Origin: Bacteroidota bacterium
Lineage (GTDB): Bacteria; Bacteroidota; Bacteroidia; Chitinophagales; Chitinophagaceae
Direction: 5' to 3'
Assembly (NCBI GenBank): GCA_023423835.1
Contig: JAFAEW010000114.1
Coordinates: forward strand, 1 to 20,592
DNA length: 20,592 bases
Shown here: piece after piece, positions 1 through 8,500 of the stretch
Position numbering within the stretch: position 1 is the stretch's first letter
Layout: every line of letters begins with the position of its first letter
Notes under the pieces: model-generated
What the model was told of the DNA's origin: nothing
Databases searched by the model: none
The model's input: only the letters and a program-made list of their open reading frames with translations
Made by a program: the position numbers and the translations under genes

Positions 1-93
1 GACAAACACCATGCAAATTTTACCGTTGAGAGAAAAAACGGACCCCGCTATTTTAACATTTCCGAAGGTTTTCGTAGATGGATAAAAAGTTAG
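1..93 (+). CDS. 3' end of an unidentified protein (partial)
   Basis: Frame 1 is open from the first base and reads 30 residues to a TAG at 91-93, ending in S-E-G-F-R-R-W-I-K-S. The gene starts before the window. The tail is basic and hydrophilic, with no transmembrane segment or recognisable motif. It is on the same strand as the PDZ protein gene that starts 41 bases later, so the two could be co-transcribed. The reading could be fortuitous because it is so short. I do not recognise the family and assign no function. Confidence 0.45.
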   Translation, partial: DKHHANFTVERKNGPRYFNISEGFRRWIKS

Positions 94-98
94 TTTTG
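91..98 (+). promoter_or_regulatory. Possible -7 box for the PDZ protein gene
   Basis: TAGTTTTG fits the Bacteroidota -7 consensus TAnnTTTG and lies 35 bases before the ATG at 134, overlapping the stop codon of the upstream gene. A TTTTCG at 69-74 could be the upstream element, but the 16-base spacing is shorter than usual. It is a weak candidate, supported only by consensus match and position. Confidence 0.3.
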
Positions 99-133
99 AC
101 CTACTAACATTTTCGTACATAAATTAAACTACC

Positions 134-1084
134 ATGAAACGGATATTAATTAAAGCAGTAATTTTTGCAGTAATCGGAACGGCAGCCATACCGGTTTTCG
201 CCCAGAATAAGAATAATAACAGCAAGGTTGAATCTGAATCTGTAACCATCAGAAAAACAGGGCCTACCGATCAGAAAATGACGATTGTGATTGATGGGAA
301 TAATGTTACCGTGAATGGAATTCCGGTAGAAAATTTTAAGAGCGACAATGTAGAAGTAACGAAAGGAGCCAATGGTATGAGTGTTAGGGCACCTCTTATC
401 AGAAATTTTTCTCAGGGAATCGAAACAAATAAAGCTTTTTTGGGCGTAATGACGGAGGCCAACGACAAGGGTGCAATGGTAAAGGATGTTACTGAGAACA
501 GCCCCGCTGCAAAGGCAGGACTGAAAAACGATGATATCATTACGAAAGTAAACGGCGATAAGATTTCAGATGCAAACGATTTGTATAAAACAATTGGAAA
601 GTACAAACCGGAAGATAAGGTTTCCATCACTTACCTGAGAGACGGGAAAGAAAGCCAGACAGAGGTAACGCTGGGGAAGAATGATCAGGTACGGGTGTGG
701 GGATTTGGAAATGACGGAAATAATAGTTTCAATTTCCAGGCTCCGGACATTAGAAGCTTTCCCGACATGAGAAGTTTTCCTTTTGAGGGGTTCAGAAGAA
801 GCGATCAGGCCCGTCTTGGTTTGCAGGTTCAGGATCTGCAGGAAGGTAAGGGTGTGAAAGTAATAGAGGTAGAATCAGGTATGCCGGGAGAAAAAACGGG
901 TATTCAAAAAGATGATGTGATAACTGAATTGAATGGTAAAGCCATCGCAGGTGTCGATGACATAAAAGATGCCATGCGGTCGATTAATCCGGGCGATACC
1001 GTCTCAGTTACTTATGTGCGAAAAGGGAAAACCGTAACCACGAAAATCAACTTTCCAAAAAAATTGAAAACGTCTGATATTTAA
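134..1084 (+). CDS. Secreted protein with two PDZ domains
   Basis: The 316-residue protein starts with a signal peptide (basic M-K-R, hydrophobic core, probable cleavage after V-F-A at about residue 23), so it should act in the periplasm or envelope. A low-complexity N/S-rich stretch and a linker lead to PDZ domain 1 (about 100-181, binding-loop motif F-L-G-V at 102-105) and PDZ domain 2 (about 226-309, R-L-G-L at 227-230). Between them is an F/R/S/P-rich linker (about 190-222). PDZ domains of this DegP/HtrA type bind exposed C-termini or unfolded segments. No trypsin-like protease domain or catalytic Ser-His-Asp is present, so this is not a complete HtrA protease. A scaffold, an adaptor or a regulator in envelope stress is possible but inferred. 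The ATG at 134 is directly followed by the signal peptide, which supports this start. A strong terminator follows. Confidence 0.85.
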   Translation: MKRILIKAVIFAVIGTAAIPVFAQNKNNNSKVESESVTIRKTGPTDQKMTIVIDGNNVTVNGIPVENFKSDNVEVTKGANGMSVRAPLIRNFSQGIETNKAFLGVMTEANDKGAMVKDVTENSPAAKAGLKNDDIITKVNGDKISDANDLYKTIGKYKPEDKVSITYLRDGKESQTEVTLGKNDQVRVWGFGNDGNNSFNFQAPDIRSFPDMRSFPFEGFRRSDQARLGLQVQDLQEGKGVKVIEVESGMPGEKTGIQKDDVITELNGKAIAGVDDIKDAMRSINPGDTVSVTYVRKGKTVTTKINFPKKLKTSDI

Positions 1085-1102
1085 ACCGTCGCTCAAACTG
1101 TT

Positions 1103-1130
1103 AAAAAGCTTCCCATTGCGGAAGCTTTTT
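1103..1130 (+). terminator. Rho-independent terminator after the PDZ gene
   Basis: Arms at 1103-1113 and 1120-1130 form a perfect 11-bp stem with a 6-base loop. The 3' arm ends in TTTTT and the 5' arm begins with AAAAA. It begins 18 bases after the PDZ gene stop codon. Because both ends carry A/T runs it could work on both strands, but only the + strand has a gene ending here. Confidence 0.85.
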
Positions 1131-1176
1131 AATTTACTAAATGTTTTCCCCCACAGATAATTACTATAGAAATCTT

Positions 1177-1184
1177 TATTTTTG
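1177..1184 (+). promoter_or_regulatory. Candidate -7 box for the nuclease-ispE operon
   Basis: TATTTTTG is an exact match to TAnnTTTG, 29 bases before the ATG at 1214 and just downstream of the terminator that closes the previous gene. No convincing TTTG is seen at the expected -33 distance. The position makes sense for the promoter of the DUF151-ispE pair. Confidence 0.4.
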
Positions 1185-1213
1185 TAATAATAGATTTAAT
1201 ATTATCAAAAAGG

Positions 1214-1798
1214 ATGAAGAAGATAGAACTGGAAATTGTTGCGCTGTCTCATAGTATTACACAAACACATTCTTATGCGGTTGTTTTAGGAGAAATCAAT
1301 GGTTTAAGAAGATTGCCGATTGTTATCGGTGGCTTCGAAGCTCAGGCTATTGCGGTAGCACTCGAAAGGATGAATCCCAGCCGTCCGCTGACCCACGACC
1401 TCATGAAGAACTTTATGAATGCGTTCAATGTGGAACTGATGGAAATTGTGATTAATGATTTGCAGGAAGGCATTTTTTATTCAAAACTGGTTTGTGTAAA
1501 TGAACATGAAACCGTAGAGATCGATAGCCGCACAAGCGATGCACTGGCATTGGCGGTAAGATTCGGATGCCCCATTTACACCTACGATAATATTTTGGAA
1601 AGCGCGGGAATCTTAATGGAAGACAACAACAAAAAGAAGAAATCTGAGGTCGAAGTCAGCGAAACGGATCAGGGATCGAGAGAAGAGTTGAGCAAACTGA
1701 ATCTCGAAGAATTAAACAATCTGCTGAAGGAAGTGTTGGAACAGGAAGATTACATCCGTGCTATTTCAATCAGAGATGAGATCAATAAAAGAAAATAG
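1214..1798 (+). CDS. Bifunctional nuclease (DUF151) with C-terminal UVR motif
   Basis: A 194-residue cytosolic protein. The DUF151/BFN domain covers about residues 5-135, with the family's conserved blocks L-P-I-V-I-G-G-F-E-A-Q (34-44), R-P-L-T-H-D-L-M (57-64) and D-S-R-T-S-D-A-L-A-L-A-V-R (104-116). Members of this family have been described as nucleases acting on DNA and RNA. A charged linker (about 137-160) joins it to a UvrB/UvrC (UVR) motif at about 163-193, a helical hairpin used for protein contact in nucleotide excision repair and Clp-related proteins. DUF151 plus UVR is a known combination, so this is not an artificial fusion. AAAAGG directly precedes the ATG. ispE follows 30 bases later on the same strand, so the two are probably one operon without an obvious functional link. 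Confidence 0.88.
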   Translation: MKKIELEIVALSHSITQTHSYAVVLGEINGLRRLPIVIGGFEAQAIAVALERMNPSRPLTHDLMKNFMNAFNVELMEIVINDLQEGIFYSKLVCVNEHETVEIDSRTSDALALAVRFGCPIYTYDNILESAGILMEDNNKKKKSEVEVSETDQGSREELSKLNLEELNNLLKEVLEQEDYIRAISIRDEINKRK

Positions 1799-1828
1799 CT
1801 CTTCGTTTTTATATTTCCCGGCTTCCTG

Positions 1829-2650
1829 ATGATAGATTACCCCAACTGCAAGATCAATATCGGACTGAAAGTTTGCCGGAGAAGACCGGACGGTTATCAT
1901 GATCTTCAAACTTTCTTTTATCCGATCGCTATCCATGATATCCTCGAAATTATTCCTGCGGGTAAGTCCGGCGAAAAGACGGTTTTAACCGTAAGCGGTT
2001 CATTAAATACGATTACAGGGGAAAATATTTGTTTGAGGGCATTTGCAGCGCTGAAAACAAAATTTCCGGAACTTCCGGCAGTACAAATGCATCTCCATAA
2101 ACTTATTCCAACGGGAGCCGGGCTTGGAGGCGGAAGTGCTGACGGCACTTTTACCCTAATGATGCTAAATAGACTGTTTCATCTGCGGTTAACCGAACCG
2201 GATTTAATCTCTCTTTCGTCAGACCTTGGTAGTGACTGCCCGTTTTTTGTTTTAAATCGTCCTGCGGTTGCTGCCGGCAGGGGGGAAGATATGAACCCGG
2301 TTGTTGTTGACCTGAGTGGGTACAAATTCCTGATCATAAACCCCGGAATAGAAATCTCCACGGCCGAAGCCTTTTCCTGGGTCAAACCCGATGATGCGTT
2401 GGTCGATTTTCAGGCGGCCGTCAGCCGGCCGGTTGAAGAATGGAAAGATATCCTTGTAAACGACTTTGAAAAGCCGGTATTTGAAAGATACCCGGAAATT
2501 CAGGCGATAAAGGAAAGGCTTTACGCTAAAGGTGCGGCTTATGCAGCCCTGAGTGGTACAGGAAGTACAGTTTTCGGCCTGTTTTCTGACAAAACCTTTA
2601 TTGACAACGATTGGCCGGAAGAGTATTATGTGAAAGAGGTATTACCATAA
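1829..2650 (+). CDS. ispE: 4-diphosphocytidyl-2-C-methyl-D-erythritol kinase
   Basis: IspE phosphorylates 4-diphosphocytidyl-2-C-methyl-D-erythritol at the 2-position with ATP, the fourth step of the MEP pathway to isopentenyl diphosphate, in the cytosol. The 273-residue length is normal for the family. The substrate-binding start N-C-K-I-N-I-G-L contains Lys8. The GHMP-kinase glycine-rich ATP loop P-T-G-A-G-L-G-G-G-S-A-D is at 94-105. S-D-L-G-S-D-C-P-F holds the likely catalytic Asp136 (equivalent to Asp141 of the E. coli enzyme by motif position). The C-terminal G-T-G-S-T-V-F-G loop is at 243-250. The ATG places the start five residues before the conserved N-terminal strand, as in homologues. 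The last 9 bases overlap the convergent ATPase gene, and no terminator is visible. Confidence 0.95.
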   Translation: MIDYPNCKINIGLKVCRRRPDGYHDLQTFFYPIAIHDILEIIPAGKSGEKTVLTVSGSLNTITGENICLRAFAALKTKFPELPAVQMHLHKLIPTGAGLGGGSADGTFTLMMLNRLFHLRLTEPDLISLSSDLGSDCPFFVLNRPAVAAGRGEDMNPVVVDLSGYKFLIINPGIEISTAEAFSWVKPDDALVDFQAAVSRPVEEWKDILVNDFEKPVFERYPEIQAIKERLYAKGAAYAALSGTGSTVFGLFSDKTFIDNDWPEEYYVKEVLP

Positions 2651-4174
2651 ACTTTTTCTCCTCGTTTTAATTCCAAGTGCTCCCAGCAAACTTCGCGTAA
2701 TGATGGATGCCGCCGTTCTTTCTACCTGCTTCACAACCGGGCTATCGAAGAAATCCGGATCATCTTTTTTCTTTTTCCCGCCTTTAGCAGCGGCTTGCGT
2801 TTCCTGATTTTTAGTGGATGCATCGTTTAGCTTTTGATCGAGAATTTCATAAGCACTTTGATTGTCGATGGTAACGTTGTATTTTCTTACGAGTTTACTT
2901 TTTGCAACAATTGAATCGATTTCGAGCTCGGTAAGAACATCCATCCGGGAATTTGGCGGCCTCATCATCGTGTGAACCAGCGGAGTTGGAATACCCTTCT
3001 CATTCAGCAGGGTTACAAATGCTTCTCCCGTTCCCAGTTGCGTCAGCAAATCTTCGGTCTTGTAAAATTCGCTCATTGGAAAGTTTTCTGCTGCCTGCTT
3101 TATGGCCTTTCTGTCAGCCGCTGTAAACGCTCTTAAAGCATGTTGAATTTTTAATCCTAATTGGGCGAGAATAGAGGCAGGGACGTCCGTCGGATTTTGC
3201 GTGCAGAAATAAATTCCGATTCCTTTTGAACGGATCAGCTTCACCACGGTTTCCAGTTGTTTTAAAAGCGCCGATGTTGCTTCCTCAAAAAGTAAGTGCG
3301 CTTCATCGATGATCATCACGAGTTTTGGCTTATCAAGGTCGCCTTCCTCCGGACAAACGGCATATAGTTCTGCTAATAATTCCAACATAAAAGTTGAAAA
3401 TAATTTCGGACGGTTTTGCATATCGGTAATGCGTAAAATATTGATCATCCCTCTGCCGTCGTCATTGATCCGCATGAGATCTTCCACTTCAAAACTCGGT
3501 TCGCCAAAAAAATGATCCGCTCCCTGTTGTTGTAATTCTATGACTTTACGTAAGATCGTCCCGGTGGAAGTAGTAGATATGTTGCCGTACAATTGCATCA
3601 TTTCAGACTTTCCTTCGTTGCTGATGTATTGCAATACTTTCACAAAATCCTTGAGATCCAACAAGGGCAATTTATTATCATCGCAGTATTTAAAAATCAT
3701 GGCAACAATACTTCCCTGCGTGTCATTCAACCCCAATATTTTCGATAACAATACCGGACCAAATTCGGTAACCGTTGCCTTTAGTTTTACACCTTTTTCA
3801 TTACTCAGGCTCAAGAATTCTACGGGATATTGTTTCGGTTTATATTCGATGTTTAGAAGTTTGCACCGGTTCATGATCGCCTCACCGGGCATGCCGGCTG
3901 CACCAATTCCGCTGAGGTCGCCTTTAATATCCATCATTATTACAGGAATACTCGCATCGCTCAGCATTTCGGCAAACACCTGCAGCGTCTTTGTTTTTCC
4001 GGTTCCGGTAGCGCCGGCAATCAGTCCATGACGGTTTAAAGTTTTAAAGGGAATATTTACGTCGGCCCCCGGCACCACTTCTTTTTCATACATCGCTGTT
4101 CCGATTTTTGCATATTCTCCTTTAAAAGAATACCCTGCCTGTACTGCCTGTAAAAAAGCTTCCTTGTTTGCCAT
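2642..4174 (-). CDS. HerA/YjgR-type ATPase (DUF853 family)
   Basis: A 510-residue P-loop ATPase related to the HerA helicase/translocase family, of the DUF853 (YjgR) type. An N-terminal beta-rich segment leads to Walker A G-A-T-G-T-G-K-T (54-61), then M-D-I-K-G-D-L-S-G-I-G (81-91), Walker B L-V-M-I-I-D-E-A-H (285-293), a sensor-like C-T-Q-N-P-T-D-V-P (324-332) and a conserved R-A-F-T-A-A-D-R-K block (348-356). The C-terminal part (about 430-490) is polar and lysine-rich. No membrane segment is seen. Classical HerA works with the nuclease NurA in end resection, but there is no nurA here and the cellular role of the DUF853 branch is not well defined. It lies downstream of the esterase gene on the same strand, separated by a terminator, so it probably has its own promoter. 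Its 3' end overlaps ispE. Confidence 0.88.
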   Translation of the reverse strand: MANKEAFLQAVQAGYSFKGEYAKIGTAMYEKEVVPGADVNIPFKTLNRHGLIAGATGTGKTKTLQVFAEMLSDASIPVIMMDIKGDLSGIGAAGMPGEAIMNRCKLLNIEYKPKQYPVEFLSLSNEKGVKLKATVTEFGPVLLSKILGLNDTQGSIVAMIFKYCDDNKLPLLDLKDFVKVLQYISNEGKSEMMQLYGNISTTSTGTILRKVIELQQQGADHFFGEPSFEVEDLMRINDDGRGMINILRITDMQNRPKLFSTFMLELLAELYAVCPEEGDLDKPKLVMIIDEAHLLFEEATSALLKQLETVVKLIRSKGIGIYFCTQNPTDVPASILAQLGLKIQHALRAFTAADRKAIKQAAENFPMSEFYKTEDLLTQLGTGEAFVTLLNEKGIPTPLVHTMMRPPNSRMDVLTELEIDSIVAKSKLVRKYNVTIDNQSAYEILDQKLNDASTKNQETQAAAKGGKKKKDDPDFFDSPVVKQVERTAASIITRSLLGALGIKTRRKSLW

Positions 4175-4192
4175 TTCTTGATTTTTGGTTTT

Positions 4193-4222
4193 AAAAATGC
4201 CGGAAGAAATAAGGCTTCCCGC
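4193..4222 (-). terminator. Terminator after the esterase gene
   Basis: On the minus strand, arms at 4215-4222 and 4199-4206 form an 8-bp stem with one G-G mismatch and an 8-base loop, followed by ATTTTT. It lies 35 bases past the esterase stop codon and 25 bases before the start of the ATPase gene, so it would separate the two minus-strand genes. Confidence 0.55.
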
Positions 4223-4256
4223 AATAACTTAAAATTGTTTTACGCCGATTTATTGC

Positions 4257-5399
4257 TTAATTGACCTGTTTAGCCAGCCATCGATAGAAATTTGGGAATT
4301 GCATTCTCCAGTATTTTTCAGAATGTTCTCCTAAAGGAAAAATGATTTCCCTCGTATCAATCGGGTTGTCTTTACTTAAGATGCCTTCTATCCTTTTCAT
4401 ATCTCTGACCATTGTCGCAGTTTCCTTTCCTCCGGCATAGAAAAAAATGCGGTGAAGGTCTTTCCACCTCGTTTCAGCCGCGGTTTTGTAAATTGCCGGA
4501 GCCATCCAAAGGGAGGGTGAAAAAATACCTGCAGTTCCAAAAATGTCCGGATACTTCATCAGCGCATACAATGAAATTAATCCGCCCATGCTGCTGCCGG
4601 CGATAAAGGTATTGGACGGGGCTTTTAAACTGCGGTAAGTGCTATCGATCCGCGGCTTGAGGGTATTGACCAGAAAATCAACGTATTCATTGCCTTCGCC
4701 TTTTCCGTATTGCTCATTGTCAAACGGATTATATTCTGTGAGCCGATGCGTTGCGCTGTTTTCAATTCCCACCACTATACACTCAAAATCTATTTGCTGC
4801 TGCAAGGTGTCCAGACATTCATCAATTCCCCATTCCCCGAAAGGCGCCAGCGCTTCATCAAACAAGTTTTGTCCGTCCTGCATGTATAAAACCGGATAAG
4901 ATCTTTTCTGATCCTTGAAATAGCTTTTCGGAAGATAAACCCAGATTTTTCTATAGCGATTCAATTGGGGGATAAAAAATGCAGAATCCATAAGAAAAAC
5001 CTGCGGGGAAGCTGTATGCACCTTTGGTTTATCGGGAAAGTCGTCGTGCCAGCCGGGAATCGAAAAGGTGAGCGTGGTGTCTGTTGACAGGTGAAATTCA
5101 TGGTTGGGAATGTCTGATCCGTTAGCCGTTGTTTCCACCTTGTCCCAGCTGCCCCTCGTAAATTTGAATGCATAATCACCTTCCTTCAGATCTTTTAAAA
5201 CCAAAATTTTTCTTTGCCCGTTCAACGTTTTCATTTTAAAATTCTCATCTTTCGGATCCCAAGAATTAAAACTTCCTGCCACGAAAATGGGATCCTGTTT
5301 TTGAGTGGCAACATCCGACACGATGATCCTCACACTAAACTGTGCGAAACCCGCCTGTAGTGAAAGAAAACAGATCGCAACTAAGATGGTCTTTATCAT
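4257..5399 (-). CDS. Secreted esterase, alpha/beta hydrolase with N-terminal glycogen-binding-like module
   Basis: A 380-residue protein with a signal peptide (cleavage probably after G-F-A at residue 19). Residues about 22-115 form an Ig-like E-set/CBM48-like module: F-V-A-G-S-F-N-S-W-D-P at 39-49 and D-Y-A-F-K-F at 75-80 are typical of AMPK/glycogen-binding folds. Residues about 130-375 are an esterase D / enterochelin-esterase-type alpha/beta hydrolase: Y-P-V-L-Y-M-Q-D-G (168-176), nucleophile elbow G-S-S-M-G with Ser270, and a late G-E-H-S with probable catalytic His359. The catalytic acid is uncertain (Glu326 or Asp333). Such proteins hydrolyse acyl esters of small molecules, ferric siderophores or polysaccharides, and the true substrate cannot be read here. 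It is divergent from the TamB gene (142-base gap) and closed by a hairpin terminator. Confidence 0.85.
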   Translation of the reverse strand: MIKTILVAICFLSLQAGFAQFSVRIIVSDVATQKQDPIFVAGSFNSWDPKDENFKMKTLNGQRKILVLKDLKEGDYAFKFTRGSWDKVETTANGSDIPNHEFHLSTDTTLTFSIPGWHDDFPDKPKVHTASPQVFLMDSAFFIPQLNRYRKIWVYLPKSYFKDQKRSYPVLYMQDGQNLFDEALAPFGEWGIDECLDTLQQQIDFECIVVGIENSATHRLTEYNPFDNEQYGKGEGNEYVDFLVNTLKPRIDSTYRSLKAPSNTFIAGSSMGGLISLYALMKYPDIFGTAGIFSPSLWMAPAIYKTAAETRWKDLHRIFFYAGGKETATMVRDMKRIEGILSKDNPIDTREIIFPLGEHSEKYWRMQFPNFYRWLAKQVN

Positions 5400-5465
5400 A
5401 AGCCAAAATACAAAGAAAGTTTATAAAAAACAGCCGGATGAAATAATAGATGGAGAATTTTTGTT

Positions 5466-5493
5466 AAGTCTTTTCCTTTCACAGCAAAGACTT
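5466..5493. repeat. 8-bp inverted repeat in the esterase/tamB divergent promoter region
   Basis: AAGTCTTT at 5466-5473 and its exact reverse complement AAAGACTT at 5486-5493, with 12 bases between them. It lies near the middle of the 142-base region between two divergent genes. It is not followed by a T-run on either strand, so it is not a typical terminator. It could be an operator or an mRNA leader hairpin. Chance is also possible in AT-rich DNA. Confidence 0.35.
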
Positions 5494-5541
5494 TCAGCCT
5501 TTAATATATAAACTTTATTTTTACCTTTCAATCTCAATTGT

Positions 5542-8500
5542 TTGAAAAAGACCGTAAAAATAAGTGCATCCGTACTCTTTTTAATTTCCGCATTTGTATT
5601 ACTGTTTGCCAATGTTGACGGACGATATACCCTGCCGGCGATTATTTTGATGCTCGTTCTGCTTTTCATCATCTCATTCAAATGGACCGCGCGGTTTTTG
5701 CTCACGATTTTCGCATTGATCTTATTGGTGTGGCTGCTTATTCAAACTTCTCCGGTGCAAAATTTTTTGGTTGGAAAGTTAACCCAACGATTATCAAAGG
5801 ATTTAAATACCGAAGTGAACATCGGCCACGTTGATTTTTCCCTGTTTGATAAGATGGATCTCGATGGTACCCTTATCAAAGATCTTAACAAAGACACCTT
5901 ACTATATGCCGGAACGCTGAAACTGCGGATTACCGACTGGTTCTTTCTGAAGGATAAGATCGATTTGAAATACATCGGTTTGGAAGACGGAAGAATAAGC
6001 ATGAACCGCACAGATTCTGTTTGGAATTATCAGTTTTTGATCGATCATTTTTCCAAACCAAAAACCGATACTTCTAAAGGAAGGAAGATTGATTTCAATA
6101 TTGAGAAGATTGATCTGAAAAAAGTTTCATTTATAAACAACGATGAATGGGTTGGACAAAAGATGACACTTCGCATTGGCGCGCTTTTCCTCGATGCCCA
6201 GAGATCAGAATTGGATAAAAACCGCTTCATAGCCGATTCTGTTACCCTTGACAGGCCCTCATTTACCCTCGAGGATTTTGAAGGAAAACGTCCTGAAAAT
6301 CTGCGGCCGCCAAAAGTCGATACCGGCATGTATTTTAATGAAGGCGGACTGTATGTGGCAATCAACCGTATCAGAATCACCAACGGCATTTTTACAAGTC
6401 TGAAAAAGGGGGAAGTGCCCGACCCCGGATATTTCGATGGGGCATTCATCCGGGTTTCTGAAATAAACGGAACACTGAAACAGTTTAATTTTATTGAAGA
6501 CACCATCAGCGCCAGAGTTGATCTTTCTGCGATTGAAAGAAGTGGTTTCAAACTGAATAAGCTGCAGGCCGATTTTAAGCTCACTCCTGAAATCATGGAG
6601 TTTAAAAATCTTGATATTAAAACATCGAAAAGCAGGATCGGCAATTACTATGCGATGCATTTTGATGATTTCAATGAGGATATGTCTGACTACATCGACA
6701 GTGTGGAAATGACTGCCCGATTCCGAAACTCCTTTGTGAGCACCGATGATATTGCTTTTTTTGCGCCCGAACTTTCTGACTGGAAGAAGGATGCAAGCAT
6801 CAGCGGAAACTTCTTTGGAACGGTGTCTGCTTTTGACGTCGATAATATTTTTCTCAGAACCGGCCCCAACACCTATGCCGCAGGTGATTTTTCAATGCGC
6901 GGGCTTCCCGATATAGACGCTACACAAATAAAACTTTCCAACGCAAATCTTCAAACCAACCGCGATGAGATAGCCTTTCTTTATCCGGGCATTAAAGAAG
7001 TACAGAACCCCGATCTGAAGGCATTGGGAAATCTTCGGTTTATAGGAAATTTTTCCGGAACGATCCACGACTTCAACCTCAATGGCAATCTTTCCAGCCG
7101 TCTTGGCGGAATGAACGCAAAACTAAATCTGGTGCTTCCGCTGAAAGGCGAGCCATCTTATAATGGCGTTCTCAAAACAACGCAGTTTGCCCTCGGGAAA
7201 TTCATCCATTCTGATTCTTTGGGCGCCGTCAGTTTTGATGGAAAGATCATTGGAACCAGCTTCAATCTGGATAAGGCTCGTGCGAGGTTAGACGGTACCT
7301 TTCACACCCTCGGGTTCAACGGATATACTTATCACAATCTCGTGTTTGATGCCACTATCGAGAAGAAAAAATTCAGTGGTGATTTTAAGGCGAGTGATCC
7401 CAATTTTGATTTTACTTCAAGTGCACAGATCGATTTTACCGGAAGTAAACCGAGTTTCAACGTGTTGGGTGATCTGGCGATCGCAAATTTCAAAAAACTT
7501 AACCTCACTAATAAAGATTTTCGTCTTACCGGGCTTTTCGACTTAAACTTCGTAGGTCGGAATATCGATGAATTTTTAGGCACTGCAAAGATTTTAAATG
7601 CCACCCTCTGGCATGATTCTACCCAGCTGGACTTTGACTCTCTGGCATTGAGAGCGAGTTACGACAGCATAAACAAGAAGCGGCTGACAGCCGAGAGCAA
7701 CCAGTTTCAGGTGGTGATAAGGGGGCAATACAACATTCTCGACCTGCCAAATAGTTTTCAAACCTTTCTCAGCGGATATTATCCTGCTTACATCAACCGT
7801 CCGAAGGTACCTGCCAAAAACCAGGAGTTTAAGGTTGAAATAAATACACGTGATTTTGATAAATATGCGCAGGTGATCGATCAAAAACTTTCGGGACTCG
7901 ATGATATGCACCTGGAAGGCGGCGTAAATACCAACTCCAAAGATTCCGGCTTTTATGTATTTGCAAACATACCGAATGCCAGCTATGATAAGTTCCGGCT
8001 TGAAAACGGCGTAATTAAAGGCTTCGGAACTTTCGACAGTTTGAAATTAACAGGAGACATGGGCAGAATCTACATCGGCGACAGCCTGTTTTTCCCCAAT
8101 TCAGAATTAACGGTCACTTCTGCAAATAACGTTTCAAATCTGCATTTATCAACCCGTGCCAATGAGACCTTGAATGAGGCCGATCTGAATGCCGTTATCG
8201 TAGCACTCGATGACGGGGTAAGGATTGATTTTCTGCCTTCCTCCTTCGTACTCAACTCCAACAAATGGACCCTTGAAAAGCAAGGCGAGTTGGTTATCCG
8301 TAAACATTTTACATCTGCAAAAAATGTGGTCTTCAAACAGGGATTTCAGGAAATAACGGTAGAATCACTGAATGAAGAAGGTGGAAATACGAGTAATCTG
8401 ATTGTTCAGTTGAGGAAGATAAATCTCGGCGATTTCATGCCCTTATTCACCCGCAGGCCGAGAATGGAAGGCGAAGCCAATGGGCAGATATTGCTAAAGG

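Noticed and set aside
6045..6644. A 199-codon open frame antisense to the TamB gene, and other long antisense frames (for example 3540-4031 and 9001-9417)
   Set aside because: They lie wholly inside well-supported coding genes on the other strand, have no recognisable domains and no initiation signals. They are by-products of codon use.
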